Shown piece by piece: positions 35,169-44,784 of a stretch of 64,000 nucleotides of DNA. The stretch comes from Sinomonas sp. P10A9 (GTDB taxonomy: Bacteria > Actinomycetota > Actinomycetes > Actinomycetales > Micrococcaceae), in the NCBI RefSeq assembly GCF_041022165.1, contig NZ_CP163302.1:2914001-2978000 (forward strand), in the 5' to 3' direction. Each line of letters opens with the position of its first letter. The first letter of the stretch is position 1. The position numbers and the translations under genes are program-made. The notes beneath the pieces are model-generated. The model was not told where the DNA came from and ran no database searches. It saw only the letters and a list, made by a program, of their open reading frames with translations.

Positions 35169-36173
35169 TCAGTCCCACAGCGTGTCCAGCCGCTCGATCC
35201 GGTGGGCGAACGTGTGCTCGGCGAGAGTGCGGCGCCGTCCGGCCTCACGGATCCTCTCCGCCCAGACGTGGTCCCGGAGTGCGCGCCGGCCGAGCTCCAC
35301 GAGCTCGTCGGGTGAGCCGAACACGAGGGTCTCGACACCGGGTTCGTAGAAGTCGGCCACGTCCGGCCGGTCGATAAGCTGGAGGCCACCCATCCCGGGG
35401 ACCTCGAAGGTGCGCATCGCGAGGCCGGCCTGGAGGCCGTGCACGTTGATGGCGGCCGCTGCCTCTGCCTGCACGGTGTAGGCACGCTCGAGGGGGATGT
35501 CCCGTTCCGACCGCAGGCCGGGGCGGCCGATCTCCCAGGTGCGGAGTCTGTCGAGCGGATGGTGCGACCATTGCCGGCCGTAGGCACGAACTGGCAGGCC
35601 GGCGTCGTGCAGGCGTTCCAGGAGGCTGACCCGGTTGGGGTAGCGCGAGCCGACGAAGACGATCTCCTCAGTCCGCGTGCTCGGTGGAGACGCGAGGTCC
35701 GGGTCGAAGCCGTTGGGGACCCAGCACGCATTGACGCCATTCTCAACGAGACTGTCCGCCTCGCTGCGGGCGTAGGAAACCACAGGCCCGATCTCGCGCA
35801 GGAAGTCATGGGTATAGCGGTGCCGGTGGAGGTCGTCGTAGAGCCAGAGGATACGTGGCAGCTCACGGCGGTCCACCTCATCCCAGAAGTCGGGGCCCAG
35901 AGTGTCCCCCTTGATGACGACAATGCGGTCGGGGTTCACCTCCCTGAGGACCTCAAGGGTGCGCTTGGTAGCCCACGCTGCCGCAGCACGATGGCTGTCG
36001 ATGCCGATCCGTGCTGGCAACTCGAATAGTGCCTTGTTGCGAACCTTGTCCCCCAGCGTGGCGAACGCGTCGTAGCAGTGGGTAACCACCTCGTATCCGC
36101 GTTCCTCGAGCGCGCGGGCGATGCCCCGATGGTAGCCGTGGAATGTGGGAGTCACCAGGAGGAGGCGCGTCAC
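35169..36173 (-). CDS. CgeB-like glycosyltransferase
   Basis: A 334-residue GT-B-type protein of the CgeB/Glyco_trans_1_2 group. It begins RLLLVTPTFHGYHRGIARAL, has LWLYDDLHRHRYTHDF in the middle and ends with INVHGLQAGLAMRTFEVPGM and a GGLQLIDRPDVADFYEPGVE donor motif. It would transfer an unknown sugar in the polysaccharide pathway. It overlaps the upstream GT2 by 4 nt. Confidence 0.82.
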   Translation of the reverse strand: MTRLLLVTPTFHGYHRGIARALEERGYEVVTHCYDAFATLGDKVRNKALFELPARIGIDSHRAAAAWATKRTLEVLREVNPDRIVVIKGDTLGPDFWDEVDRRELPRILWLYDDLHRHRYTHDFLREIGPVVSYARSEADSLVENGVNACWVPNGFDPDLASPPSTRTEEIVFVGSRYPNRVSLLERLHDAGLPVRAYGRQWSHHPLDRLRTWEIGRPGLRSERDIPLERAYTVQAEAAAAINVHGLQAGLAMRTFEVPGMGGLQLIDRPDVADFYEPGVETLVFGSPDELVELGRRALRDHVWAERIREAGRRRTLAEHTFAHRIERLDTLWD

Positions 36174-37072
36174 TGCCCGCGCTCCTGGCCTGGCTTGAGG
36201 TAGCCGAGCTCACGGCGCAGGGTGGCAACAGAGTCGACATCTCGTCCGGCCATCTGTCGGAGTGCGTTGACTCCGAAGTTGACCACCGACGCAGTCGCGA
36301 GGGAGGCCTTGAGGGCCGACTCGCCACCCCACTTTGCCGCGTACTTGAGTCTCGATTCCACGAGCCAGTGGCGCCTGCGCTCCGGGTCGGAGGAGCCGCC
36401 GCCCTCGTGGATGACGGTGACGGTTCCGGCGAAGATGCTCGGCACGCCGACCTCTCGGAGCCGGCGCTGGAGGTCCACCTCCTCGGCGAACATGAAGTAC
36501 GCCTCGTCGAATCCGCCGACCGCGCGGAACGGCCCGACGGGGATAAGCATCGCTGCTCCCTTGACCCAATCCACCGGAACGACAACGCCTTCGGTGCACC
36601 GGGAGTCGATGCCCACACCCTCGCGCCAAGCGTCGGATTCGCGGAACCTTGCAAGGGGGGACAGCCATTCGGTGGCGTGGTGCGCAGGGCTCGGGAAGTG
36701 GGCGCCGATCCATTCCTGCACCCCATTTGGCCGCACCACATGAGGACTCACGACGGCGGGCTGCCACGGGTACGCGGCCCGGACCAGATCCTCGACGAAC
36801 GTAGCACCGATCTCGAGGTCGCTGTTGAGCACAAGGGCCAGCTCAGTCTCGACCCGTTCCATGCCGGTGTTCACCGCAGATCCGAAGCCTCCGTTGCGCT
36901 CCCGGCGCACAACGTGGACCCCTTCCGTTTCCGGGAAAGGAACCGGAGAGGCGTCGTCCGACACCACGATCCCCGCGAGGAGGCCGCCCCCCTGAGTCTG
37001 GAGACTCCGAACGAGCGCAAGGGCCGTGGCCGGGTCGCCGTAGTGCGGAATGACCACAGTCACCGAGGTCAC
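36170..37072 (-). CDS. Glycosyltransferase family 2 (rhamnosyltransferase-like)
   Basis: A 300-residue GT-A protein. SVTVVIPHYGDPATALALVR opens it, VVSDDASPVPFPE is the acidic loop, and LNSDLEIGATFVEDL plus GGFDEAYFMFAEEVDLQRRL are typical of the rhamnosyltransferase-like WcaA group. The start is the GTG at 37072, overlapping the upstream stop by 4 nt (GTGA). Longer in-frame extensions run into the neighbouring gene and lack conservation. Confidence 0.86.
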   Translation of the reverse strand: MTSVTVVIPHYGDPATALALVRSLQTQGGGLLAGIVVSDDASPVPFPETEGVHVVRRERNGGFGSAVNTGMERVETELALVLNSDLEIGATFVEDLVRAAYPWQPAVVSPHVVRPNGVQEWIGAHFPSPAHHATEWLSPLARFRESDAWREGVGIDSRCTEGVVVPVDWVKGAAMLIPVGPFRAVGGFDEAYFMFAEEVDLQRRLREVGVPSIFAGTVTVIHEGGGSSDPERRRHWLVESRLKYAAKWGGESALKASLATASVVNFGVNALRQMAGRDVDSVATLRRELGYLKPGQERGQ

Positions 37073-37980
37073 TGGGGAGACTCCATGAGTCGCGGTGCGG
37101 GCGAGGAGCCGAACTTCCGGTACCGCAAATGACCTGCCAGGACCCCGGCAGTCCAGCCCAGAGCCCGGGCCGTCCCGAGGCCGCTCCTCTGGCTGGCGAG
37201 CCGAGGGAGACCGAGGAGTTCTCGGCCGAGGTTCCGCACACTGATCCGCAGGGACACGGCCCCCAAAGGGAGGGACTGTGAGTGCCTCGTCCACAGCTGG
37301 ATGGAGGACTCCCCATAGTTCCGGGCCTGCCGGAAGGCGCCCCGCCTCGTCGTCCGCTGGCGGTATAGGACGCGCGCATCAGGTGCCCAGCCGAGCGTGT
37401 ATCCGGCATTCTGGAGCCGCCAGGCGAAGTCCACCTCTTCATGCCCGTGAGGGAATGACTCGTCCATACCACCTAGGGCAAGGTATACGTCTCGGCGGAC
37501 GCCGAGGTTTGCCCCGACGGCGTAGGGTAGGTGCCCGAACACGGATCCGAGGCCTTCGGCGTTGGGGGCCATGTCGCCAAGCTCGGCCGACGCGTCAGCC
37601 ACGTCCACCACAACCATTCCGCCGACGGCGTCGTACCTGCGCAGCGCATCTCCCAGGGACCGGAGCCACCCGGGGGTGACCCGGTCGTCGGCGTCACAGA
37701 ACACGACGTACGGAGCGGCGGCGGCCCTCACCCCCTCGTTGCGCGCATGGGCCACCCCGGGCCGATCGCCTGAATCGACGACGCGCAGGCTCGGTATCTG
37801 ATTCCCAAGCGATGTGCAGATCTCCGCCGTGCCGTCGGTCGAGCCGTTGTCCGAGACTACGATCTCGAAGGCTGGGGCGTCCGTCTGGCTCGCGAGAGCC
37901 AAGAGCTGCTCCCGGAGCGTGGCCTCTCCATTCCGCACGGGAATGACTACCGTGATCTCCGGCGTCGCTACTGTTCTCAT
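37069..37980 (-). CDS. Glycosyltransferase family 2
   Basis: A 303-residue GT-A glycosyltransferase with EITVVIPVRNGEATLREQLL, VVSDNGSTDGTAEI, the metal-binding FCDADDRVTPGWL and the acceptor motif FPHGHEEVDFAWRLQNAG. The start at 37980 overlaps the upstream stop by 4 nt (ATGA). Confidence 0.88.
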   Translation of the reverse strand: MRTVATPEITVVIPVRNGEATLREQLLALASQTDAPAFEIVVSDNGSTDGTAEICTSLGNQIPSLRVVDSGDRPGVAHARNEGVRAAAAPYVVFCDADDRVTPGWLRSLGDALRRYDAVGGMVVVDVADASAELGDMAPNAEGLGSVFGHLPYAVGANLGVRRDVYLALGGMDESFPHGHEEVDFAWRLQNAGYTLGWAPDARVLYRQRTTRRGAFRQARNYGESSIQLWTRHSQSLPLGAVSLRISVRNLGRELLGLPRLASQRSGLGTARALGWTAGVLAGHLRYRKFGSSPAPRLMESPQ

Positions 37981-39164
37981 GCCCTCTGCTCCCCCATGGC
38001 GTAGATTCGCTCCATTGACGCTAGGAACTGTTCCCGGCCGTAATGCGCCATGGCCCAATTCTGTGCCTCGCGCGCACGTTGCTCGAAATGCACGCTGTTC
38101 TCGAGGACATCAACCACGCGCTCAGCGAACTCGACGGCCTGATCCATGACGCCGGCATAGTGCAGTTCGGTGCCGATCCCCTCGGCACCGACGCTCGTTG
38201 TCACGACCGGCACGCCCGTAACAAGCGCATCGATGACCTTGAACTTTGTTCCGGCACCATGAAGCAGCGGGACGACGACGACCGCCGCCTGAGCGTAGAG
38301 AGGAGCCAGATCCTCGACGAAGTCGAGCAATTCGACTCCCTGTGCGGCGGCCAGCGACCGCAGCTCGAGGCCCGCGCCTGCGCCCGCGACCCGGAGTTTG
38401 GCCGAGGGGACACGGCGCTTGATCAGGGGCAGGCACTCCGTGATGAACCAAGTCAGGCCCTCGGCGTTGTCCCAACGGTAGAGGGCGGCAACGAAGAGCA
38501 TTGCCCCAGGCTCGGGCGTGCGGCCCGACGGAGGCTCATCGGGTGCGAGTGGCGGATTGACCACATGCACCCGTGCCCGGCCGGGTGGCAAGAGGCCGCG
38601 GTCCTTCTCACTGAGCACCACGACCTCATCGGCCCGGCGCATCAGCGCTTGCTCAAGCCTGCGGGCAAGCATGGCCGCCCACGCCCACCTCAAGCGCCGC
38701 AGTGGCGTCGTAGCCCGGTCGCGCGAGCGCGAGAAACGCTGGGACAGCACGTCGTGCAGCGTGCACACGATGCGGGCCGAGGGGTTTATGCCGCGAACGA
38801 ACGGAAGGATCGCCCCGACTTCTTCCCACTGGAGGTCGACAATCGCTGCTCCGCTGATCGCTCTGCGCACATCCCGCCTGAAGACGACGCCACCTAGGTA
38901 GTTGGGAGGACCAAGGATTGGCAGAATCACGTTGACCGTAAGGCGCGTGACATGCGCCCACCGCTCGCGTCGTGGCCTACCTCCCACGAAGTCGTGACGG
39001 GGAACTAGCTGGCCCCGAGCTGCTCTGCGGGAGGAGTCGCCGTCGGGAACGTAGAAGATGCAGTCCCGAGTGCCCCAGGCCTGCTCGACAAAGTGGACAT
39101 ACTTGGCCCCGGCGTTGTTGGGGTTGGCGCACGGAAGCTGGGGCGATATCGCGACAATGGTCAA
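37977..39164 (-). CDS. Glycosyltransferase family 4
   Basis: A 395-residue GT-B protein. VAISPQLPCANPNNAGAKYV is the acceptor-side start, VVVLSEKDRGLLP the middle, and VPLLHGAGTKFKVIDALVTG the donor-side motif that replaces the usual EGFG pattern and is typical of the GT4 group with an HGAG signature. It overlaps both neighbours by 4 nt and lies between the ABC transporter and a GT2. Confidence 0.87.
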   Translation of the reverse strand: MTIVAISPQLPCANPNNAGAKYVHFVEQAWGTRDCIFYVPDGDSSRRAARGQLVPRHDFVGGRPRRERWAHVTRLTVNVILPILGPPNYLGGVVFRRDVRRAISGAAIVDLQWEEVGAILPFVRGINPSARIVCTLHDVLSQRFSRSRDRATTPLRRLRWAWAAMLARRLEQALMRRADEVVVLSEKDRGLLPPGRARVHVVNPPLAPDEPPSGRTPEPGAMLFVAALYRWDNAEGLTWFITECLPLIKRRVPSAKLRVAGAGAGLELRSLAAAQGVELLDFVEDLAPLYAQAAVVVVPLLHGAGTKFKVIDALVTGVPVVTTSVGAEGIGTELHYAGVMDQAVEFAERVVDVLENSVHFEQRAREAQNWAMAHYGREQFLASMERIYAMGEQRA

Positions 39165-40948
39165 ACGAGTCTCCCAAGCGCCACCAACTGGCTGAATCCG
39201 GGACTTGCCTCCACCAATGCGTCGAACGTTCCCTCCGACTCGACCGACCCATTCGCCATGTAGACGATCTTGTCCGCATGCCGCACCGTCGAGAGCCGGT
39301 GGGCAACGATGATGATAGTCATCGACCCGCTCAGCGCATCGATCGTCTCCGTCAGCCGATGCTCAGTGACGTTATCGAGGGCCGAGGTGGCCTCATCGAG
39401 TACGAGTACGCCGGGTTCACGGTACAGCGCGCGGGCAATGCCGATCCGCTGCCTCTGTCCGCCCGACATCCGAACGCCTCGCTCACCCAGGCGCGTCGAC
39501 AGGCCCTCCGGAAGCCCCGCGACCAGCTCGTCGAGCTGGGACATGGACAGAGCCCGGTTCAGCCGGGCGCGATCGATACTCCTCGGGTCCTCGGCGAAGG
39601 CGATATTGCTCTCGAGGGAGTCGTCAAGGAGGAACACGTCCTGCGGCACCACGCCAAGACCGGCGTACCAGCCGGCCAGATCGGCCCGAATCTCGCGTCC
39701 ACCACACCGCACCGTACCCGCGGTCGGTTCGAGCAGGCCAAGGATGACATCCAGCAGGGTACTCTTCCCTGCTCCGCTGGAACCGACAAACGCCGTGGTC
39801 TGCCCCTCCTCGATGGTGACGTTCACCGAGCGGAGGACGGGCTCGGTCGAGTCCACGAAGCTGAATTCGACACCATCGAGCTCGATGTCTCCCCTGTAGG
39901 AGCGGACCGCGGAAGGGTACTCCTCGTAGTCACGGTGTTGGTCCAGAGACTGCACCTCATCGGACAGGATGCGAAGACCAACCTGTCCGGCGCGGATCAC
40001 GCCGCTCGTTGCGACGAGCCGGTTGATGGTCGGGAGGATTCGCGTCGATCCCGCGGCAAACACGCCGATCACGGACAAGGCCTGGTCGGGGGTCCCTGTG
40101 GCGAACAGGAGCACTGCGACGGCGGCGATGGCGACGACGAGGCCGATCTCAAGCACGTATTTCGGAAGCTCAGAGACAAGGGACAATTCGCGCGAAGCCC
40201 TCGCCCTGTCCGCCTTGGCGCGAGCAAAGCGACTCACGAACACGCTTCCCGCTGCCGCGAGCCGCGACTCGCGGAACCCGTTGATACCCGGCATGAGAGC
40301 AGCCCAGGCATCGAGATCGGACTGCGCCATAGTCTCGCCGATGACGCCATACCGGTGTTTGAGGCCCGCTTGGGTTCCCCAGCCCATCGCAAGAAACAGG
40401 ACGACGGCGAGGAGCGTGGCCCACGGGGATACGGCAAACAGCACGACGCCGATCGCGACGAGGGTAAGTGCGTCCGCCGCGAGGCTCAATATGCCGAGCA
40501 CGACCTGCGAGAACGTCTGGGGTATGGCCCCCGAGATGTTGCGGTGAACCTCGGCGAGCTTGCGCTCGCGGTGGGTCGCATAGGGCGCCATGACGTAGCG
40601 CCGCATCAGCTCGGTGGCCGCCTCAGCCTCGAGCGCCGTAGCGTGCCCCAGCAGCCACCAGCGGAATACGATACTGAACGCACTCTTGACGATGAACGCC
40701 AGGGCCACAACGGAAGCCGTCGCGATGAGGAGCATCTGGGGCTCTGTGGACCCGATGGCGGAGGAGATGAAGCCGAGGGCCCCCGTCTTCCGGTCCGCAC
40801 CTGTGACGACCTGCATCAGGGGGAGCATCGCCGCGACCCCCAGCATATCGAGCCCCGCGATAATCACCGACCCGACCACTGACGCGGCCATCCAGCCGCG
40901 CCACGGCCTGCGCACGAGGCTCATGACGGTCTTGAGCTTGTCAAGCAT
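39161..40948 (-). CDS. ABC transporter, fused permease and ATPase (PglK/MsbA-like flippase)
   Basis: A 595-residue half-transporter. The first 325 residues contain six membrane helices (ABC type-1 exporter domain). The ATPase has Walker A GSSGAGKST, the Q-loop VVPQDVFLL, the signature MSGGQRQRIG, Walker B VLVLDEATS and the H-loop IIVAHRLS. It would function as a homodimer. In a locus with a Wzy-like polymerase but no recognisable Wzx flippase, it probably flips the lipid-linked oligosaccharide, as PglK does. The ATG at 40948 has GGGGGA upstream and overlaps the preceding stop by 8 nt. Confidence 0.9.
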   Translation of the reverse strand: MLDKLKTVMSLVRRPWRGWMAASVVGSVIIAGLDMLGVAAMLPLMQVVTGADRKTGALGFISSAIGSTEPQMLLIATASVVALAFIVKSAFSIVFRWWLLGHATALEAEAATELMRRYVMAPYATHRERKLAEVHRNISGAIPQTFSQVVLGILSLAADALTLVAIGVVLFAVSPWATLLAVVLFLAMGWGTQAGLKHRYGVIGETMAQSDLDAWAALMPGINGFRESRLAAAGSVFVSRFARAKADRARASRELSLVSELPKYVLEIGLVVAIAAVAVLLFATGTPDQALSVIGVFAAGSTRILPTINRLVATSGVIRAGQVGLRILSDEVQSLDQHRDYEEYPSAVRSYRGDIELDGVEFSFVDSTEPVLRSVNVTIEEGQTTAFVGSSGAGKSTLLDVILGLLEPTAGTVRCGGREIRADLAGWYAGLGVVPQDVFLLDDSLESNIAFAEDPRSIDRARLNRALSMSQLDELVAGLPEGLSTRLGERGVRMSGGQRQRIGIARALYREPGVLVLDEATSALDNVTEHRLTETIDALSGSMTIIIVAHRLSTVRHADKIVYMANGSVESEGTFDALVEASPGFSQLVALGRLV

Positions 40949-42050
40949 GCCTGTCCCCCGCGGCCGTGCGGCAGAGGTCAAGCACACCCTCGGCCCACAC
41001 ATCCCAATTCAGGACAGTCGCATGGCGACCTGCGGCCCTCGTCGAATGACCCGCACGGACCATGGGATCGGCGAAGGACGCCAAGGCGTCTGCAGCCCGG
41101 TCAACCATTGCGGTCCCCGGCTCAATGAGCAGGCCGGTCTCGCCGTGGGACACGATACTGGCGGTTCCGCCGCTATTCGTCGCGACAACCGGGAGCCCGA
41201 ACGCGTGAGCATCGGTCATGGTGACGCCCCCTGCGTTGGCCGTGGCCAGCTCGAGCAGCACATCGTGCGAGTCATACACCGCCGGCATCTTATCCCGCTC
41301 GATCCGACCAAGCGCAGTGATCCAGGGTGGGAGCGGCGGGGCATTCCCGACGACAGTCAGTGATACGTCTACACCCTTAGCCCGAAGGCGCCCTACAGCC
41401 TCGACCGCATGCTCCCCGCCTTTGCGCTGCCAATCGCTCGAGACGACGAGGATCCGAAGGGTGCCATTTCCCGTGACTCGGGCAAGGGGTGACGGCCCAT
41501 CCACAGCCGGCCCAAACGGGAGGACGCGGCAGGTATCAGGATGCACACCGTACTCATCGATGAGCGACTGCCGCGCCCAGTCACTGGCAACTCCAAAGGC
41601 TGCCGTACGGCGCTGCGCCTTCCCCGACATGATCCGCCCCTGCACGGCGGACAGGCGATGAAGATTGTCGAATTGGGGGTAGAACCCGCTCATCGCCGCG
41701 AAGGTGGCGTCGGTGATCTGCACAACGGGTACCGGGGCCTTCAGGAGCGCGATGTCCTGCGACGCCGCTACGGCCAGAACGACATCCGCTGGACGATTCC
41801 GCAGCTCACGCTCCACGTACCGGCCTCGGCGCCTGCTCGTTGCGAGAGCATGCCCAACCAAGTAGGCGCGAGAGCTGAACGAGCCGATGATACGGGCGGC
41901 GGCCCGATCAGCCCATGCGTCCCCCGCACGGCTCGTCTCCAGGGCGTCAACCGTCACCCGGGAGGCGAGGGCTGCATACATCTTCGGTATGACACCGGAC
42001 CACGCCGCTGGATCGTGGACGCTCCACGGGGTCACAAAGAGTACACGCAC
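40941..42050 (-). CDS. Glycosyltransferase family 4
   Basis: A 369-residue GT-B protein, first gene of the leftward run. RVLFVTPWSVHDPAAWSGVI starts the acceptor side, ILVVSSDWQRKGGEHAVEAV opens the donor domain, and TMTDAHAFGLPVVATNSGG is the donor-side motif. The GTG at 42050 has GAGGGGG upstream. A TAGACT box about 50 nt upstream (42100-42105, minus strand) is the likely -10 of the operon. Confidence 0.87.
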   Translation of the reverse strand: MRVLFVTPWSVHDPAAWSGVIPKMYAALASRVTVDALETSRAGDAWADRAAARIIGSFSSRAYLVGHALATSRRRGRYVERELRNRPADVVLAVAASQDIALLKAPVPVVQITDATFAAMSGFYPQFDNLHRLSAVQGRIMSGKAQRRTAAFGVASDWARQSLIDEYGVHPDTCRVLPFGPAVDGPSPLARVTGNGTLRILVVSSDWQRKGGEHAVEAVGRLRAKGVDVSLTVVGNAPPLPPWITALGRIERDKMPAVYDSHDVLLELATANAGGVTMTDAHAFGLPVVATNSGGTASIVSHGETGLLIEPGTAMVDRAADALASFADPMVRAGHSTRAAGRHATVLNWDVWAEGVLDLCRTAAGDRHA

Positions 42051-42099
42051 GGATGCCCCCTCTCACCCCATCACTCGGCGTGTTCACAAAACATCCGCT

Positions 42100-42105
42100 A
42101 GTCTA
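42100..42105 (-). promoter_or_regulatory. Likely -10 box of the leftward polysaccharide operon
   Basis: TAGACT on the minus strand, about 50 nt before the GTG at 42050. A convincing -35 hexamer is not seen. Confidence 0.4.
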
Positions 42106-42157
42106 TCGCCTTGAAGGCCACGCTCTGACGTCGGCCCGTGGCATCCCCAGGCCTCGG

Positions 42158-42173
42158 CTCAAGGTGCCTTGAG
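42158..42173. promoter_or_regulatory. CTCAAGG-TG-CCTTGAG palindrome in the divergent promoter region
   Basis: A perfect 7-bp dyad with a 2-nt centre, ending 18 nt before the ATG at 42192. A related shorter palindrome (GCCTTGAAGGC) lies near 42108-42118. Both sit in the only control region of the divergent polysaccharide operons. Confidence 0.5.
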
Positions 42174-42191
42174 ACGACGCATGGGGGCACT

Positions 42192-43691
42192 ATGGGGAAC
42201 GGACGGACCGACGCCAGCCGCAGTGGCGTCGCAGCGACGCGTCGGAGGCTGAGGGAAGCGGCACCCATCTGGCCATGGTCGCAGCAGTCCCTGATCGCTT
42301 TCGTAGACCTGCTCTGCGTCATCTGGGCGGTCGTCGGCGCGCAGCTTCTGCGGTTCGGGATCAACGACCCGACGCTGGACGTCCTCATCAGGCAGACCCC
42401 GTACGCGCTCGTGGGCGGTGCCCTCGCCATCGCCTGGGTGCTGATGCTGGGCCTGTGGGGGACGCGCGACACGCGGATTCTTGGCTATGGTCCCACCGAG
42501 TACAAGCGTGTTGCGACGGCCTCGCTGTGGCTGTTCGGAGGGGTCGCCGTCGTCTCGTATGTGTTCCAGCTCGAGACGGCGCGCGGCTACGTCGCGATCG
42601 CGCTTCCACTTGGCATCGTTTCCCTCCTCTTCGGCCGTTGGGTCCTGCGTAATGTGCTTGTGCATGACCGCATGGCGGGACGGCGGCTGTCCCGAGTCCT
42701 TTTGGTCGGCTCGGCCGACTCGGTCGAGCACCTCAATCGCCAGCTGAGCCGTCACCCGGAGGCGGGCTACCGCCCAATCGGAGCGTTCGTCCCCGGATTC
42801 GGCGACCTCGAGGTAGGCGGCCCTGAGTTGCCCCTGCCTGTCGTCGGGTCGGGCCCCTCGCTCGATGAGATCCTGAGCGCGATCTCCGCGACCGAGGTCG
42901 ACACGGTGGCGATCTCGGGCGGCGCTGCCATCCGCCCCGAGACGCTCCGTCAGCTCGGGTGGGCGCTCGCTGCCCAGGACATCTCTATGGTCATGGCGCC
43001 AGCCCTCACGGACATCGCTGGACCCCGCATCCACACGCAGCCCGTAGCCGGGCTGCCGCTGATCCATGTCACCACACCCAAGCTCGAAGGCGCTCAAGGA
43101 GTCGCGAAGCGGGGCTTCGATCTGGTCGTTGCGGGCCTCCTGACGGCTGTCCTCGCTGTGCCGATGCTCGTCGTCGCGGTACTTGTGCGGACAGACAGCC
43201 CGGGCTCCGCGTTGTTCCGCCAGATCAGGATCGGGCGTGCCGGCGACCCATTCCGCATGCTCAAGTTCCGTTCGATGGCGTCGGATGCCGAGTCCCGGCT
43301 CGATGAGTTGCATGCGGCCAGCAATGGCAATGGCGTCCTGTTCAAGATGAAGCGGGACCCGCGCGTCACCCGCTTCGGCCAGTTCATCCGCCGCTACTCG
43401 ATCGATGAGCTTCCCCAGCTGTTCAACGTCCTCAAGGGCGACATGAGCCTCGTTGGCCCACGCCCGCCGCTGCCGGTCGAGGTTGCCGGCTACGACGACT
43501 TCGCCCATCGGCGACTCCTCGTCAAGCCGGGCATCACCGGCCTGTGGCAGGTGAGCGGGCGCTCCGATCTCTCGTGGGAAGACTCGATGCGGCTCGACCT
43601 GTACTACGTCGAGAACTGGTCAATGATCCAGGACCTCATGATCCTCATCAAGACCGTGCGGGCGGTCGCCACTTCGAACGGTGCCTACTGA
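42192..43691 (+). CDS. Polyprenyl-phosphate sugar-phosphate transferase (initiating sugar transferase)
   Basis: A 499-residue membrane enzyme that starts repeat-unit assembly by moving a sugar-1-phosphate from a nucleotide donor to undecaprenyl phosphate. Four to five membrane helices (residues 28-155) and a CoA-binding-like middle domain (VLLVGSADSVEHLNRQL) are followed by a final helix and the catalytic domain. That domain has KRGFDLVVAGLL, KFRSMASDAE, YSIDELPQLFNVLKGDMSLV then GPRPPLP, and GITGLWQVSGRSDLSW. Architecture matches WcaJ/CpsE-type proteins. The start at 42192 has only a weak GGGGG site. It heads the rightward operon. Confidence 0.95.
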   Translation: MGNGRTDASRSGVAATRRRLREAAPIWPWSQQSLIAFVDLLCVIWAVVGAQLLRFGINDPTLDVLIRQTPYALVGGALAIAWVLMLGLWGTRDTRILGYGPTEYKRVATASLWLFGGVAVVSYVFQLETARGYVAIALPLGIVSLLFGRWVLRNVLVHDRMAGRRLSRVLLVGSADSVEHLNRQLSRHPEAGYRPIGAFVPGFGDLEVGGPELPLPVVGSGPSLDEILSAISATEVDTVAISGGAAIRPETLRQLGWALAAQDISMVMAPALTDIAGPRIHTQPVAGLPLIHVTTPKLEGAQGVAKRGFDLVVAGLLTAVLAVPMLVVAVLVRTDSPGSALFRQIRIGRAGDPFRMLKFRSMASDAESRLDELHAASNGNGVLFKMKRDPRVTRFGQFIRRYSIDELPQLFNVLKGDMSLVGPRPPLPVEVAGYDDFAHRRLLVKPGITGLWQVSGRSDLSWEDSMRLDLYYVENWSMIQDLMILIKTVRAVATSNGAY

Positions 43692-44784
43692 CGTGGTCTT
43701 CGACCCGTCGTCCCCGTCTCTCCAGGCGCGGTTGAGCGCCCGTACCAACAGCCTCAACGCGGTTCGCCTGTTCTTGGCCTTGCTCGTCGTCATCGGCCAC
43801 GCGTGGCCTCTCACCGGCAGCCTGTCCGGGCCTCACCTCGAGTTCCTGAGCGACATCGCCGTCAACGGCTTCTTTGCAGTCTCCGGTTATCTCATCGCAG
43901 CGAGCAGGGTCAGCACATCGCTGCCCGTCTACTTGGTAAGGCGTATCCTCCGGATCTTTCCCGGCTTCCTCGTCTGCCTCCTCGCCATCGCGCTCGTGTT
44001 CTCGCCCCTGGCGGCGGCGCTCGAGCACAGGCCTATGGACTGGCTGTCCGCGGCTGGCTTCGTCATAGGCAACGCTCTCCTCGCGGTTCGACAATGGGGT
44101 ATCGGTCAGACACTCGGAGACGTTCCGTATCCATCGGTGTGGGACGGATCCCTCTGGACCCTCGGCTACGAGTTCGTCGCGTACTTGGCATTGGGCGCGG
44201 TCCTCACCGTCCCGTGGATCCGATCCCGAATGGGCGTAGTCCTCACGGCGCTGGCCTTGATGTCCATTGCCGGGTGGATGCTCATCGAAGGGCCGGTCCA
44301 CGTCTCGACAAGCTTCTATCACTACGCCGGCCGCCTCGGGAGCTACTTCCTCGTTGGCGCCGCGATGTACGCTGCGGCCCGCCGAATCCCGGTGCGGACG
44401 AGCCTCATCGCGGCGGCCGCCGCAAGCTATGTCGCGCTCTGGTACCTCGGCGCGGATGGAAGCCTTGGTCAGGTCCCGCTCGCGTACCTATTGCTGGCCG
44501 TCGGCTCTCGCGCGACGACTGGTGTCACAACGCGCAATGACCTCTCCTACGGGCTCTACATCTACGCGTTCCCTGTGCAGCAGTTGCTTGTCGACATGGG
44601 GACCGCGCCCTGGGGAGTCCTGCCAAACGCCGTGGCCACACTGGCCATCGCGCTCGGGCTCGCCTGGCTGTCCTGGCGGTTGATCGAGAAACCCGCCTTA
44701 TCGCTCAAGAACCTCCGACCCGGCGCCGGGATAGGCCTGGCTTGGACGCGCTCGGCGAGGACGGACAGGGGGCGTCTTACATGA
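43681..44784 (+). CDS. Membrane acyltransferase (acyltransferase-3 family)
   Basis: A 367-residue membrane protein with about ten helices. NSLNAVRLFLALLVVIGHAW contains the catalytic His of the acyltransferase-3 family, and VNGFFAVSGYLIAASR is the next conserved helix. It probably O-acetylates a sugar of the repeat unit. It starts with GTG at 43681, overlapping the upstream gene by 11 nt, and overlaps galE by 4 nt. Confidence 0.9.
   Translation: MPTDVVFDPSSPSLQARLSARTNSLNAVRLFLALLVVIGHAWPLTGSLSGPHLEFLSDIAVNGFFAVSGYLIAASRVSTSLPVYLVRRILRIFPGFLVCLLAIALVFSPLAAALEHRPMDWLSAAGFVIGNALLAVRQWGIGQTLGDVPYPSVWDGSLWTLGYEFVAYLALGAVLTVPWIRSRMGVVLTALALMSIAGWMLIEGPVHVSTSFYHYAGRLGSYFLVGAAMYAAARRIPVRTSLIAAAAASYVALWYLGADGSLGQVPLAYLLLAVGSRATTGVTTRNDLSYGLYIYAFPVQQLLVDMGTAPWGVLPNAVATLAIALGLAWLSWRLIEKPALSLKNLRPGAGIGLAWTRSARTDRGRLT

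Noticed and set aside
38972..40882. A 636-codon plus-strand open frame
   Set aside because: Antisense to the ABC transporter gene, whose Walker motifs and membrane helices are unmistakable; the plus-strand product is low-complexity.
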